Positions 39,648 through 48,397 of a stretch of 64,000 bases of DNA are shown one piece after another. The notes beneath the pieces are model-generated. The model saw only the letters and a list, made by a program, of their open reading frames with translations, ran no database searches and had not been told where the DNA came from. The stretch spans positions 3,698 through 67,697 of the forward strand of contig CAZYAN010000019.1 of assembly GCA_964645585.1 (NCBI GenBank), written 5' to 3'. Position numbers and translations under genes: made by a program. The stretch's first letter is position 1. Each line of letters begins with the position of its first letter. This DNA is from DATGSL01 sp964645585 (GTDB taxonomy: Bacteria > Verrucomicrobiota > Verrucomicrobiia > Opitutales > T3Sed10-336).

Positions 39648-41360
39648 TCAGGGTTTGTCGAGTTCGCTCTCGATAAACGGAACCAGTTTCTCCGCCCACA
39701 TTTCGCCATGTGCTTGCAAACCGGCAGCATTGAAATGGACGCGCCTTTCGCTGTCGTCCTGGCGATACTCCAGCCCGAGTTGATCGGTGTCCGGTCCAGG
39801 ATAGGCAAATCCCATTTCCCACACCAGTGCCTGCGCGGCCCGCAAATACGGGTCGCCGCCATACTTCGCGTTGCTCATTGGCCAGAGGGATGCCTGTGCC
39901 GTAAACGCTGGGAAATCCCAGCCGGAATCCTGCCGCCAAGACGAAAGCACCCGAATCAGCGCCTGCGAGTATCTCTCGACCTTGCTTTTATCTTTGCCCA
40001 ATCCGCCCGAGGCGTCCCCTTCGCCCTGATGCCACAGAAGGGCCCTGAATCCGCCAACACCCAGCTGACGTATTCTGTATAAGGTCCATGGGTACAAGCC
40101 ATTGCAATAGGTCTTACTCTCAAAGTCCGGTTCGTAGTCCGGCTGCCAGTGGCGGATCGCACTCGCCCCCTGCCCGGTGGACGCGATTCCGACAGGGACC
40201 TCGAGCCGCGCGGCCAGCGCGTCACCCATTGAAGGCTGGAAGCTGCCGCGCGGCGCATTGTCGTGCGTGCCAGGCATCGGATCGACGGCCGGTCGCCAGC
40301 CGCTGCCGCTGAACGTCGTCACCAAGCTGCTATTCGAACGCGTCGGCGTTTGCCCGCTGTTGGTCGAATTGGATTGTCCGGCAATAACGAATACCTCACC
40401 GATCCCAAAGGGTTCCAGCGTCCTTGTCGCGGTGACCTTCCCATCGGCATCGCGGGCGGTCATTTTCATCCGATACCATCCACCGGCGGCCATCTCCACG
40501 ATATCCGAAAAGGCGCCGGTCGACGGATCCGCAACCAGTTCGAAGGTGCGACTGGGATTTGCGATAAAGGGGCTTTCGCCACCTGTGACCGCAACGGTTA
40601 TCGCGATGCTCCCCGAGGGTGCCATACCTTCGATCAGCATGCGCCCTTTCGCTTGCGTGGATCGCTGATAAACCGCGTATCGTTGCGGAGAGACCAGAGC
40701 AACGTCTCCGATGTGCCAGGACCAGTCCGTCACTCCGCCGGAGTCGACGGGAACAGCAAGCGTCCACGAATCCGTCGCCGGTTCGAATTCAACTCGTCCT
40801 TCTCCGCGCCAAAGCCCGATGCGACCATCGGGAAACCTCCAGCGAAGGCGGTCCACAGTCACCGCTCCGCCGACACTACCGACTTTTTCCCAATGCCCGG
40901 TCGCCGTTCGCACGTGCATGAGATACTTTCCGTGTAACGGGATTGAGAACACGGCCGGAGAAAGAGCATTGTTGGCAAGGATGACGCCGATTTCGTCCGG
41001 CCCAACCGTCCAGGAAGCCATCGTCCGGGCACTTTTCCACTTCCAAGAAAGAGGAGGATTCGAGAAATACGTCAATGATTCGGGCCCCTTTTCTCCGGCT
41101 AATTTCCAGACCGCGCCAGGCCCGTTCTCTCGAAGAATCGGGAAAGTTCCTGTTTCCCAGGCGGCCAAGGCGCCGTCGGCCGAGAAGGACACGCCGAATT
41201 CGCTCGAGCCGGCCTCCAGTCGGCCGTCGGACTCGCGAACAAAAGCGGGAAAGTCATCCGTCCGCTCTTCCGTTGGCGAAGCTGTCGCTGGTACCTCGAA
41301 CCTCAAAGCGCAACTTGCGGTGAGTACAACAAGAATAGATGCAGAACGAAGATTTCCCAT
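39648..41360 (-). CDS. Secreted sialate O-acetylesterase-type (SASA/SGNH) esterase
   Basis: A 570-residue exported esterase. The signal peptide ends near ATASP, and a long N-terminal beta region covers about 40-330. The SGNH catalytic domain has VIAGQSNSTNSGQ (nucleophile Ser), GQGASAIRHW, the WHQGEGDAS block and the C-terminal HFNAAGLQAHGEMWAEKL (catalytic His). Known relatives remove O-acetyl groups from sialic acids or polysaccharides. It converges with the lectin-like gene and reads toward the terminator at 39574-39619. It is one of two SGNH esterases in the window, with a different domain plan from the one at 30.2 kb. Confidence 0.83.
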   Translation of the reverse strand: MGNLRSASILVVLTASCALRFEVPATASPTEERTDDFPAFVRESDGRLEAGSSEFGVSFSADGALAAWETGTFPILRENGPGAVWKLAGEKGPESLTYFSNPPLSWKWKSARTMASWTVGPDEIGVILANNALSPAVFSIPLHGKYLMHVRTATGHWEKVGSVGGAVTVDRLRWRFPDGRIGLWRGEGRVEFEPATDSWTLAVPVDSGGVTDWSWHIGDVALVSPQRYAVYQRSTQAKGRMLIEGMAPSGSIAITVAVTGGESPFIANPSRTFELVADPSTGAFSDIVEMAAGGWYRMKMTARDADGKVTATRTLEPFGIGEVFVIAGQSNSTNSGQTPTRSNSSLVTTFSGSGWRPAVDPMPGTHDNAPRGSFQPSMGDALAARLEVPVGIASTGQGASAIRHWQPDYEPDFESKTYCNGLYPWTLYRIRQLGVGGFRALLWHQGEGDASGGLGKDKSKVERYSQALIRVLSSWRQDSGWDFPAFTAQASLWPMSNAKYGGDPYLRAAQALVWEMGFAYPGPDTDQLGLEYRQDDSERRVHFNAAGLQAHGEMWAEKLVPFIESELDKP

Positions 41361-41501
41361 ACGAACAAGATGTCATCGGATTACATCCGCGGGAATCCGT
41401 ATCGGCACAGCTGCGTCTGGCGGCTTACTGTGCCCGCTGTGAAAACTGACAGCGGCGGACGCCCCCTCCGGTTCAAGGACTAGCGAAAGCGAAATGGAAT
41501 A

Positions 41502-42179
41502 TCAATCTTGGGGAAAGTCGATGATTTCCAGATTCGGGCCGAATCCGCTGATCATGTCTAGATTTCCGAGCCGCTGGATATCCGCGGTTTCCACGTGCCC
41601 GTCAAGGAATGCGACGTTCGCGCGATTGCTGTGAATTAGATGAATCGCGCCATTGGCCGGGGCGGAACGCGCTTCGAGCCGAAAACGCGAATAGCCGCGG
41701 TCGTCGACCGTGTCCGCTAAAAGAATATATCGGGTCGGTTCCTCGACCGCATTAAGATTCACCGTCCATTGCTGCGGACCGCCGAAAATCCGCCGCATCG
41801 ATCCATATCGTGTATCAAACATGTTCAATCCATAGCCGCGCCAATCCCACGCGCCTTCGAACATGTTGTATTCAGGTAAGCCGTTGTCGGCTGATGGACA
41901 ATAAAGAATCTCCGGGTCGCTAAGAATCCCTGCCTCATAGAGCTGGCCTCCCCATCGGCCGCCGCCGTTGCCGGCACCAAAGGTAGCCAGAATATAATCG
42001 TCGTTCGCCGCGAAAAGCTGGAGGGCTAAACCGCACTCTCGAATATTTGATGTACATTTTGCGGTCTTGGCGCGTTCGCGGACCGCGCCGACTACGGGAA
42101 TCAAGATGGCTGCCAGAATGCCGATGATCGCGATTACGGTAAGCAGCTCGATTAGCGTAAAGCCTGGGGATTTCTTCAT
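41502..42179 (-). CDS. Prepilin-type N-terminal cleavage/methylation protein (H-X9-DG type) 3
   Basis: A 225-residue pseudopilin with MKKSPG/FTLIELLTVIAIIGILA and the canonical HSNRANVAFLDGHVE signature. Its body (GGGRWGGQLYEAGILSDPEILYCPS, WDWRGYGLNMF) is clearly closer to pseudopilin 1 (GYGRWGQHILDDGYI, WDYRTYGFNM) than to pseudopilin 2. ATG at 42179 begins the class III signal; the frame is open 28 codons further. It is divergent from a PEP-CTERM gene, giving the third pseudopilin/PEP-CTERM neighbourhood. Confidence 0.88.
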   Translation of the reverse strand: MKKSPGFTLIELLTVIAIIGILAAILIPVVGAVRERAKTAKCTSNIRECGLALQLFAANDDYILATFGAGNGGGRWGGQLYEAGILSDPEILYCPSADNGLPEYNMFEGAWDWRGYGLNMFDTRYGSMRRIFGGPQQWTVNLNAVEEPTRYILLADTVDDRGYSRFRLEARSAPANGAIHLIHSNRANVAFLDGHVETADIQRLGNLDMISGFGPNLEIIDFPQD

Positions 42180-42287
42180 AGGCGTCAGTATGAAAGGCAA
42201 ACGATCTCGCGGCAAGAATCGACGTGGTCGCATTGTTGAATTCCTGGTGCTGTCATCAGGCAACGAATCTGCTGGTTTTCATCCAAG

Positions 42288-42300
42288 ACTCACAGTGAGT
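42288..42300. promoter_or_regulatory. Small palindrome between divergent pseudopilin 3 and PEP-CTERM 3
   Basis: ACTCAC-A-GTGAGT is a perfect 6-bp inverted repeat around one base, in the 292-base divergent region 42180-42471. That region otherwise holds repeat copy 2 and no gene. It is a possible operator but unsupported by a second copy. Confidence 0.25.
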
Positions 42301-42395
42301 AATTGTCTCGTCGGGTTGATTTATGTCAAGGGCGAACGGGGTGGCGCTTGATAAAGTGCGTCGGTGCTGTCGCCGTTGAGAAGGGTGGCGCTGAC

Positions 42396-42441
42396 ATAAC
42401 AAAAGTGGCAGCGCCTTCCAGGCGCGGATCCGCATAACCAA
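42396..42441 (+). repeat. Dispersed two-hairpin repeat, copy 2 (first hairpin only)
   Basis: ATAACAAAAGTGGCAGCGCC, then TTCCAGGCGCGGATCCGCATAACCA. This matches the first half of copy 1, including the CGCATAAC linker; the second hairpin is degenerate. It lies about 30 bases upstream of PEP-CTERM gene 3. Confidence 0.65.
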
Positions 42442-42471
42442 GCTTCGGAACCAGGCTTATTTGATCATGAT

Positions 42472-44346
42472 ATGAAAGCTCTCGTAAAATGCTCCGCCGC
42501 TGTCGCCTCCTTGGGTGCCGCGACTTTGTGTTTGTTCCTGTCGCCAACAGCATCCAGCGCCGACAGCGGTCTTATCGCGTCCGACGGCGGCGAGTATCAG
42601 GCATTTGGTGAAGCCGTGTTCATCCGCGGATCGTTCGGTTTCGTCGGAGCCCCGTTTGCGGATGGACACGGCCCGGGGACGGGCACTGGATTAGCCTATC
42701 TTTTTCGCGATCTCGAGACCGATTCCGGCCCGATGACCGAAACGGTCAAGCTGGTTGCCGGAAGCCGGGAGAACGCGATCTCCGTAAGTCTCTGGGGAAA
42801 CATGGGAATTGTCGGTGCCCGGTCGGGCTGGGGGGAGGGCGGCGCGGCCTATGTGTATCGCGATCTCGACACGGTTGCCGGTTCCAGCAATCAGAATGTC
42901 GACAACTCGGTCGCGCCTTCGGCCAAACTCACTCCGTTGGACGGTCACCTCCAAGATCAATTCGGTGAATCCGTCAGTCTCTGGGGCACGGCCGGCCTCG
43001 TCGGAGCCCCATACGCCGTGAGTCCGACCGGCGGCGAAGGCGCGGCTTATCTTTTTCGCAACCTCGACACGGCGACAGGAACGATAACCGAAAGTGTTCG
43101 GCTCGCCGCCTCCGACGGCGGCAACCAGTTCGGCCAGGCGGTGAGCCTGACTGGAAATCTCGGCCTGGTCGGCGCCTATACAGACAGCGAACAGACCGGC
43201 GCCGCTTATGTGTTTCGCAACCTCGACACCGCGACTGGCACGGTCACCGAGGATGTCAGACTGACCGCTTCCGACGGCGCGAACTACGACTGGTTCGGGT
43301 ATGCCGTCAGCGTCGACGGAAACATCGGGCTTGTCGGCGCTCATAATGCCGACAGCGGATCCCGCGAGGACAGCGGCGCGGCCTATGTCTTTCGGGATTT
43401 AGACGTTGCCGCCGGAACCGTAACCGAGGCGGTGAAATTGACTGCTTCCGATATCGCTGATTATTCCCAATTTGGATACTCCGTCAGCCTGTCTGGCGGC
43501 GCTGCTCTTGTCGGCGCTCCGACGGCGCCCAATCACGATGAGGAAACGTTTACCGGAGCCGCCTACCTCTTCCGCGATGTCGACGCCGCGTCGGGAGTCA
43601 TCACCGAGACCGTGAAGCTGACCGCGTCGGAGGGGGAGGACTGGAACTATTTCGGCGTTTCCGTAAGTATCGATGGAGACCGTTTTCTGATTGGAGAATC
43701 CGGCAGGGATGATGGCGCCGGCAAAGTTCACAGCGGCAGCGTCAGTGCAGTAACCACACTCGACGAAGGCGACGCCAGCCGGATCATCGCCGGGTTCAGT
43801 TTTGTTTCCAGCGAGGACTGGATCGTTGGTGAAACAACCAGCGGAAACAGTGTCCGCCTTTCCGCTGGAGACAGCGCGGACGTAACCGCGGAAGAACGGG
43901 CGGTTTACATCGGGAAAGAAGAAGGCGCCAGCGGCAACACCCTTTGGATTGACGGATACTTGGCGGCAAATGAAGTCATCGTCGGCACTTCGGCTGGCAC
44001 CGCGGACAACCTCTTGCTTTTCAGCAGCAGTGCCAGTTTTGATATCGGGTCAATTTACCTCGGTCGAGGCAGCCTGCTCGGCTTCGAGGGAGATTATGCC
44101 GGGGACATCGGCCTCCTCTTTTCCGCGCTGGGCGATACCTCGCTGTTCGTCTATTCGGCCCGCGACGGCGATTGGACCGAAGTCGACCCCGGGAACCACG
44201 ACCTGTTCGTCGACCGCGATTTCGATGGCACCTATACATTCGTGAGCCCGGTTGTTATTCCCGAGCCCGCGACGGCTGCCGTTTTCGTGAGTGTTTTCGC
44301 CTTGGCTGTCAGCCGGCTGCTGCGCCGTTCGCGGAGAAAAAATTAA
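42472..44346 (+). CDS. PEP-CTERM protein with FG-GAP-like propeller repeats
   Basis: A 624-residue exported protein. After the signal peptide (to about SSADS), six or seven repeats of about 55 residues follow the pattern KLTASDG..D.FG.AVS..GN.GLVGA......GAAY.FRDLD. This is the FG-GAP/integrin-like beta-propeller repeat family. A non-repeat beta region (about 425-590) precedes the anchor VIPEPATAAVFVSVFALAV with the basic tail RRSRRKN, the PEP-CTERM signal. It is probably a surface-exposed binding protein. It is divergent from pseudopilin 3. The repeats are very regular, suggesting recent internal duplication. Confidence 0.85.
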   Translation: MKALVKCSAAVASLGAATLCLFLSPTASSADSGLIASDGGEYQAFGEAVFIRGSFGFVGAPFADGHGPGTGTGLAYLFRDLETDSGPMTETVKLVAGSRENAISVSLWGNMGIVGARSGWGEGGAAYVYRDLDTVAGSSNQNVDNSVAPSAKLTPLDGHLQDQFGESVSLWGTAGLVGAPYAVSPTGGEGAAYLFRNLDTATGTITESVRLAASDGGNQFGQAVSLTGNLGLVGAYTDSEQTGAAYVFRNLDTATGTVTEDVRLTASDGANYDWFGYAVSVDGNIGLVGAHNADSGSREDSGAAYVFRDLDVAAGTVTEAVKLTASDIADYSQFGYSVSLSGGAALVGAPTAPNHDEETFTGAAYLFRDVDAASGVITETVKLTASEGEDWNYFGVSVSIDGDRFLIGESGRDDGAGKVHSGSVSAVTTLDEGDASRIIAGFSFVSSEDWIVGETTSGNSVRLSAGDSADVTAEERAVYIGKEEGASGNTLWIDGYLAANEVIVGTSAGTADNLLLFSSSASFDIGSIYLGRGSLLGFEGDYAGDIGLLFSALGDTSLFVYSARDGDWTEVDPGNHDLFVDRDFDGTYTFVSPVVIPEPATAAVFVSVFALAVSRLLRRSRRKN

Positions 44347-44542
44347 TCCTCGGGAAGCGGCTGGCCCTTGGTTTCCGGCCCTTAACATTTTCGCCCGTCG
44401 AACTTGTCAGGCCGGCCGCCGGAAAGCCGTCCGGTTTAGCGCCTGATTTCTGGACCGGAACGCGCTGTAATGTGGCCTGGTTCGACGCTAAATCTCTTGC
44501 GACCCGCTTGTCACGAGGTAAAAGAGGATTGTGGAACCAGCC

Positions 44543-46375
44543 ATGAATCGAACGAATGCAACCCCGGGGATGAACCGCCGCACGTTTATTCAATCGGTCG
44601 CGGTGGGAGGAAGTTTATTCGCTTTTCCGTTTTTTGGGAGAGCAAGCGAGCGTTCACGAAAGCCGCGTGCATTGGTCATCGAGCGACCTGACGCTCCGCA
44701 TATGCGCGCCGCAAGTTCCGGGTATGACGGCGGCTTAACCGGAGCGCGGTTCGCGTTGGAGAAAGCCGGGTTCGCGGTGGATGACGTCGATCTGGAACGT
44801 CCTGTTTCCGAACAGCCAGCGGATCTTGTCGTGCTGGGTTCCTATATATCGGCCCATGATGCCATCGTCGATTACCTGCAAGTAAACAGTGACGGGCTCC
44901 GGAATTTCTGCGCGGAAGGCGGAGTCATTGTTCAGTTCCCGGAATCACCTCCTTATACGGAAGCTTTTATTGGAAGCGACGGTCCCAAGATGGAGACAAG
45001 TGCCTTTTTTCTGCCGGAGAACGGTCTTTCGGTGAAAAGGACGCGAGAGACGTTTTGGGAGCATTATGTACGAGAGCCGGAACATCCCTTGCTGGCCGGA
45101 ATGGATATCGGCGAAGAAGAGGGCGAGCTTCAATGGAAGATTTCAGAAAAGTTCGGCCACACGGCTACATGGATGGCGATCGGCGAACGGAGCGGTTTTT
45201 CCGTATTGGTAAGCAATACAGAGGACAACAGTCGAGCGGCTTTGGTGGAGGGAGCCTATAAAAAAGGACGTTATATTCTCTGCTCCTTGTTTTTTGATAA
45301 ACTGCTCGATGAACAGGGCGCGCCGAAACAATCAGAAGCCTTCCTTGCCGAGGCCGAGCGGTTTTTCGCCAATCTTTATAGCTACGTCTCCCGTTTGCAC
45401 AAAGAGAATTTGCCCGCGCCGCGTGTGAGTCCGGCCTATTCCGATCCGGCGCCCGCCGAATTTTCCGACGGAGCGTTCACGCTCGTGCTGATTCCTGATA
45501 CGCAGCTCTACACGCATTTTGAGGCGTTCAACCGGCATTTTCACAATCTAGTGGACTGGATCGTTCGGGAGCGGGACCGGCTTAATATCCAATATGCACT
45601 GCATTTAGGGGACATCGTCAATCGCGGCGGGCTCCAGATGGCGCAATGGGATGTCGCGGCGGAAGCGATGCATAAGATGGACGGGCGCGTCCCGTACGCG
45701 ATCGCTTTGGGAAATCACGATTACCGGGATAATTCCGGACGGAGCCGGGACACTCCGCTGAACGAATTCTTTTCGCCATCGCATTATGAAGAGTGGCCGA
45801 CGTTCGGAGGAGTTATGGAGAGCGGCCATTTGGAAAATTCATGGCATACATTTCGCGCGCACGGAATCGACTTTCTGATTCTGTGTCTGGAGTTCGGGCC
45901 GCGCGATTCGGTACTCGAGTGGGCAAACGAAATTGTGAGCCGGCACCCGAATCACCGGGTGATTCTGAACACGCACGCCTATACCTATTCGGATAACCAG
46001 AGATTCGACAAAGAGCGCCGCGGCCCTTGGCAAATATGGAATCCCCGAGATTATAATTTGGAAGACGGCGCGAACGACGGGCAGCAGATGTGGGACAAGC
46101 TCGTGGACCGGCATCCAAACTTTTTTCTCGTTACCAGCGGCCATGTCATCAACGACGGTCTTGGAAGGAAGAGCAGCCGCACGCGTCACGGAAACCTGGT
46201 GCATCAGATGTTAGTCAATTACCAGGGATATTATCGAGGCGGTGTGGGAACGGTGCGGCTGTTGCGGTTTTTACCGGACCGGGAAACGATTCAGGTACTG
46301 ACTTACTCCACGACGGAGAAGCGATTCTTTACCGGTCCGCAAGAGCAGTTTTCCCTGAAATTTGAACGTGCCTGA
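44543..46375 (+). CDS. ThuA-like domain fused to calcineurin-like metallophosphoesterase
   Basis: A 610-residue protein with a Tat-type leader (MNRRTFIQSVAVGGSLFAFPFF). The N-terminal part (about 45-260) looks like a ThuA/GATase1-like flavodoxin fold (ALVIERPDAPH, ADLVVLGSYISAHDAI, GGVIVQFPES). The C-terminal part (about 310-600) has calcineurin-like metal motifs: LIPDTQLYT, LHLGDIVNRGG, ALGNHDYRD, LNTHAYTY and TSGHV. The exported enzyme probably cleaves a phosphoester. The Tat leader implies folding with metal before export. ATG at 44543 is used; GTG at 44531 and ATG at 44570 are alternatives. It stands alone after PEP-CTERM 3. Confidence 0.75.
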   Translation: MNRTNATPGMNRRTFIQSVAVGGSLFAFPFFGRASERSRKPRALVIERPDAPHMRAASSGYDGGLTGARFALEKAGFAVDDVDLERPVSEQPADLVVLGSYISAHDAIVDYLQVNSDGLRNFCAEGGVIVQFPESPPYTEAFIGSDGPKMETSAFFLPENGLSVKRTRETFWEHYVREPEHPLLAGMDIGEEEGELQWKISEKFGHTATWMAIGERSGFSVLVSNTEDNSRAALVEGAYKKGRYILCSLFFDKLLDEQGAPKQSEAFLAEAERFFANLYSYVSRLHKENLPAPRVSPAYSDPAPAEFSDGAFTLVLIPDTQLYTHFEAFNRHFHNLVDWIVRERDRLNIQYALHLGDIVNRGGLQMAQWDVAAEAMHKMDGRVPYAIALGNHDYRDNSGRSRDTPLNEFFSPSHYEEWPTFGGVMESGHLENSWHTFRAHGIDFLILCLEFGPRDSVLEWANEIVSRHPNHRVILNTHAYTYSDNQRFDKERRGPWQIWNPRDYNLEDGANDGQQMWDKLVDRHPNFFLVTSGHVINDGLGRKSSRTRHGNLVHQMLVNYQGYYRGGVGTVRLLRFLPDRETIQVLTYSTTEKRFFTGPQEQFSLKFERA

Positions 46376-46421
46376 CTGGCGCGGGAATCCCGGATTTCCA
46401 GCCCCGCCGAAGTGCTTTTGA

Positions 46422-47363
46422 TCAGGGCGCCGTTGAGCTGTCGCTCGCGGCATGATCGTGGAGCCGCCGGTGATCTTGGCGGGGTTCGAGGTGACTCGTG
46501 ACGATCGATTGCTCGTTCAGGACCTCGCGCACCGCCCGTTCGATTTCGGTGGCAACCGCATGGGCGGACCGGATCGGGGTGTCGTCCTGAAACAGCAGAT
46601 GAAAATCGACCCAGTGACCATCGCCCAAATTGCGATGGCGAACTTCATGATAACCGATGCCGTGTCGGCGCGTTTCGTTTTCCAGGATTTCGACGATTTG
46701 GTTTTGGATCTCCGGTTCGGCTTTGTCCATTAAGCCGCCGACGCTTTGCCGGAGGAGGCCGAATCCAGTAAGCAGGATATTGATCGCAACAATCATCGCG
46801 AAGATCGGGTCCCACGGCAGCCAGCCGGTCAGAAGGGTAAGGATCAGTCCGACGATGACACCGACGCTCGTCCACGCGTCCGTCAGCACATGTTTTCCGT
46901 TCGCCTCGAGAATGAGCGACTGTTTCTTTCTGCCGATCCAGACCAGATAAAATCCGAGCGCGCCGTTGAGAACGACCGTCAGCACAGTCAGCAGTGTTCC
47001 GATCCCGATATGTTCCAGTTCGAGGCCGCGAATCCATTTGTTGATCGCGTCGTAGAGGATGAACAGCGCGGCGACGATAATCAGCATTCCTTCAGCACCG
47101 GCTGAGAAGAAACTGATCTTCGCGTGGCCGTACGGGTGGCTTTTGTCGGCGGGTTTTTGGGAGAGGCGCAGGCTGTAGGAGGCAAAGACTACGGCGGCGA
47201 CGTGCACAATTGTTTCAATCGCATCAGCAAAAATCGCGGCGGAACCGGTGAGGATGTAGGCGCCAAACTTGATGACGAACATCAATATGCCGACGCCGAG
47301 CGAAAGATTCATCGCTCTCCGCAGCAATCGCTGGTCTTGCTCGCTGGAAGAAACCGGATCCAT
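46422..47363 (-). CDS. Cation diffusion facilitator family transporter
   Basis: A 313-residue inner-membrane protein with about six hydrophobic helices and a C-terminal cytoplasmic domain. It exports divalent metal (Zn2+, Fe2+, Co2+ or Mn2+) by proton antiport. CDF features: FADAIETIVHVAAV, KSHPYGHAK, the metal-site helix HVLTDAWTSVGVIVGL, and C-terminal YHEVRHRNLGDGHWVDFHLLF. The metal cannot be assigned. ATG at 47363 is chosen; the frame continues upstream into low-complexity repeat. A His-rich tail (RQDHRRLHDHAA) may bind metal. Confidence 0.88.
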   Translation of the reverse strand: MDPVSSSEQDQRLLRRAMNLSLGVGILMFVIKFGAYILTGSAAIFADAIETIVHVAAVVFASYSLRLSQKPADKSHPYGHAKISFFSAGAEGMLIIVAALFILYDAINKWIRGLELEHIGIGTLLTVLTVVLNGALGFYLVWIGRKKQSLILEANGKHVLTDAWTSVGVIVGLILTLLTGWLPWDPIFAMIVAINILLTGFGLLRQSVGGLMDKAEPEIQNQIVEILENETRRHGIGYHEVRHRNLGDGHWVDFHLLFQDDTPIRSAHAVATEIERAVREVLNEQSIVTSHLEPRQDHRRLHDHAASDSSTAP

Positions 47364-47395
47364 TGGGGCAACGGTAATGAATCTAAGGAGAATGT

Positions 47396-47550
47396 CGAAA
47401 GCCGGAAGCCGGAGTTTCGGAAGCCGGAGGGAAAGGTCGGTTTTTGGATTTTCGATTGCGGATTTTGGATTGCGGGATCGGAAAAGACCGATTCCTCGCA
47501 TCGTTTTGCCTCCGCCCAACAACTAACAACTAACAACCTACAACTTCTCC
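47396..47550. repeat. Low-complexity word-like repeats upstream of the CDF gene
   Basis: Three successive simple motifs: GGAAGCCGGAG/GAAGCCGGA (about 47400-47430), TTTTGGATT(T/G)CGATTGCGG (about 47450-47480), and CAACTAA direct repeats with CAACCTACAACTT (about 47517-47545). The 3' end of the sugar-isomerase gene begins inside the last set. It is similar in style to the repeats near 0.5 and 1.95 kb. Confidence 0.6.
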
Positions 47551-48318
47551 CCTCTCCAGCCAGGAGCGGAGCGTAGCGGCATCTTCGATCACGGCGGCGG
47601 GATCGTCGTCCCGCACGAACTCGATCAAAGCATGATGATCGCGGCCGCTTTCGCGCACGATGTCGAGGTAGGTTTGCCAGCGGTCGCTTCCTTTGCTCAG
47701 CGGCAGTCGTTCCGTTCCTTCGCCGGTATGCGACCAATGAAATACGTGGAGATTTCCTAGGTGAGGGAGCAGGAGACGCAGACCGTCGGCCGCGGCGCGC
47801 CGGTCGGCACCGATGGGCGGCTGCCAGAGCGAAAGCACGTTCGGGTGGTTAACCTCCTTGAGGAATTCGAGCGTTGATTCCGGGGTGTCGGTCAGGGTGT
47901 TGCGATGAAACTCGAGGGAGACAGTGATCCCTTCTTCGGCGGCGAGCATTGCGATTTGACGCGTCTTCCGGACGATCGCCTTTCTTGCGGCATCCGTGGT
48001 TTTGGCCGAGCCGGCTTCACCCGCCCAGACGCGAATCGTCGGCGCTTTGAGGAGAGCGGCTGTTTCGAGCACCTGTTCGAATGGCGTCTGTTCCTTCTCG
48101 CTTTTGCCAACCCGGTAGTAGGAGCCATAGGCGGCGACGGCGAGTCCGGCATCCTCGGTGCGTTTACGCGCATCCTCCGCCGCCTGAAGTTTGCCGTGCG
48201 GCACGTGGACGTCGCCGCCCCATTCGATGCTTTTCAAGCCGGCTTTCCGGACCAGGTGGATAATTTCCGGCACAGTGAGCTTGCGAAAGGTGATCGAAAC
48301 GAGTCCCGGTGTGAGCAT
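47530..48318 (-). CDS. Sugar phosphate isomerase/epimerase family (xylose isomerase-like TIM barrel)
   Basis: A 262-residue cytoplasmic protein of the AP-endonuclease-2/xylose-isomerase-like TIM barrel superfamily: GLKSIEWGGDVHVPHG, AAYGSYYRVG, IRVWAGEAGS, VSLEFHRNTLTDT, LWQPPIG, LHVFHWSH and ALIEFVRDD. Metal-binding Glu/His/Asp residues are in the expected strands. Known members isomerise or epimerise sugars or inositols; the substrate here is unknown. ATG at 48318 is used; TTG at 48327 is an alternative. It runs 79 bases after proA in the same direction. Confidence 0.8.
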   Translation of the reverse strand: MLTPGLVSITFRKLTVPEIIHLVRKAGLKSIEWGGDVHVPHGKLQAAEDARKRTEDAGLAVAAYGSYYRVGKSEKEQTPFEQVLETAALLKAPTIRVWAGEAGSAKTTDAARKAIVRKTRQIAMLAAEEGITVSLEFHRNTLTDTPESTLEFLKEVNHPNVLSLWQPPIGADRRAAADGLRLLLPHLGNLHVFHWSHTGEGTERLPLSKGSDRWQTYLDIVRESGRDHHALIEFVRDDDPAAVIEDAATLRSWLERGEVVGC

Positions 48319-48397
48319 AGCGGACAAAAGAAACGGATATGGCCGTGGCGATAAGTGGGCGCGAACAGCGTCCGCGCATCCCGTTCAGCGGATGGGC

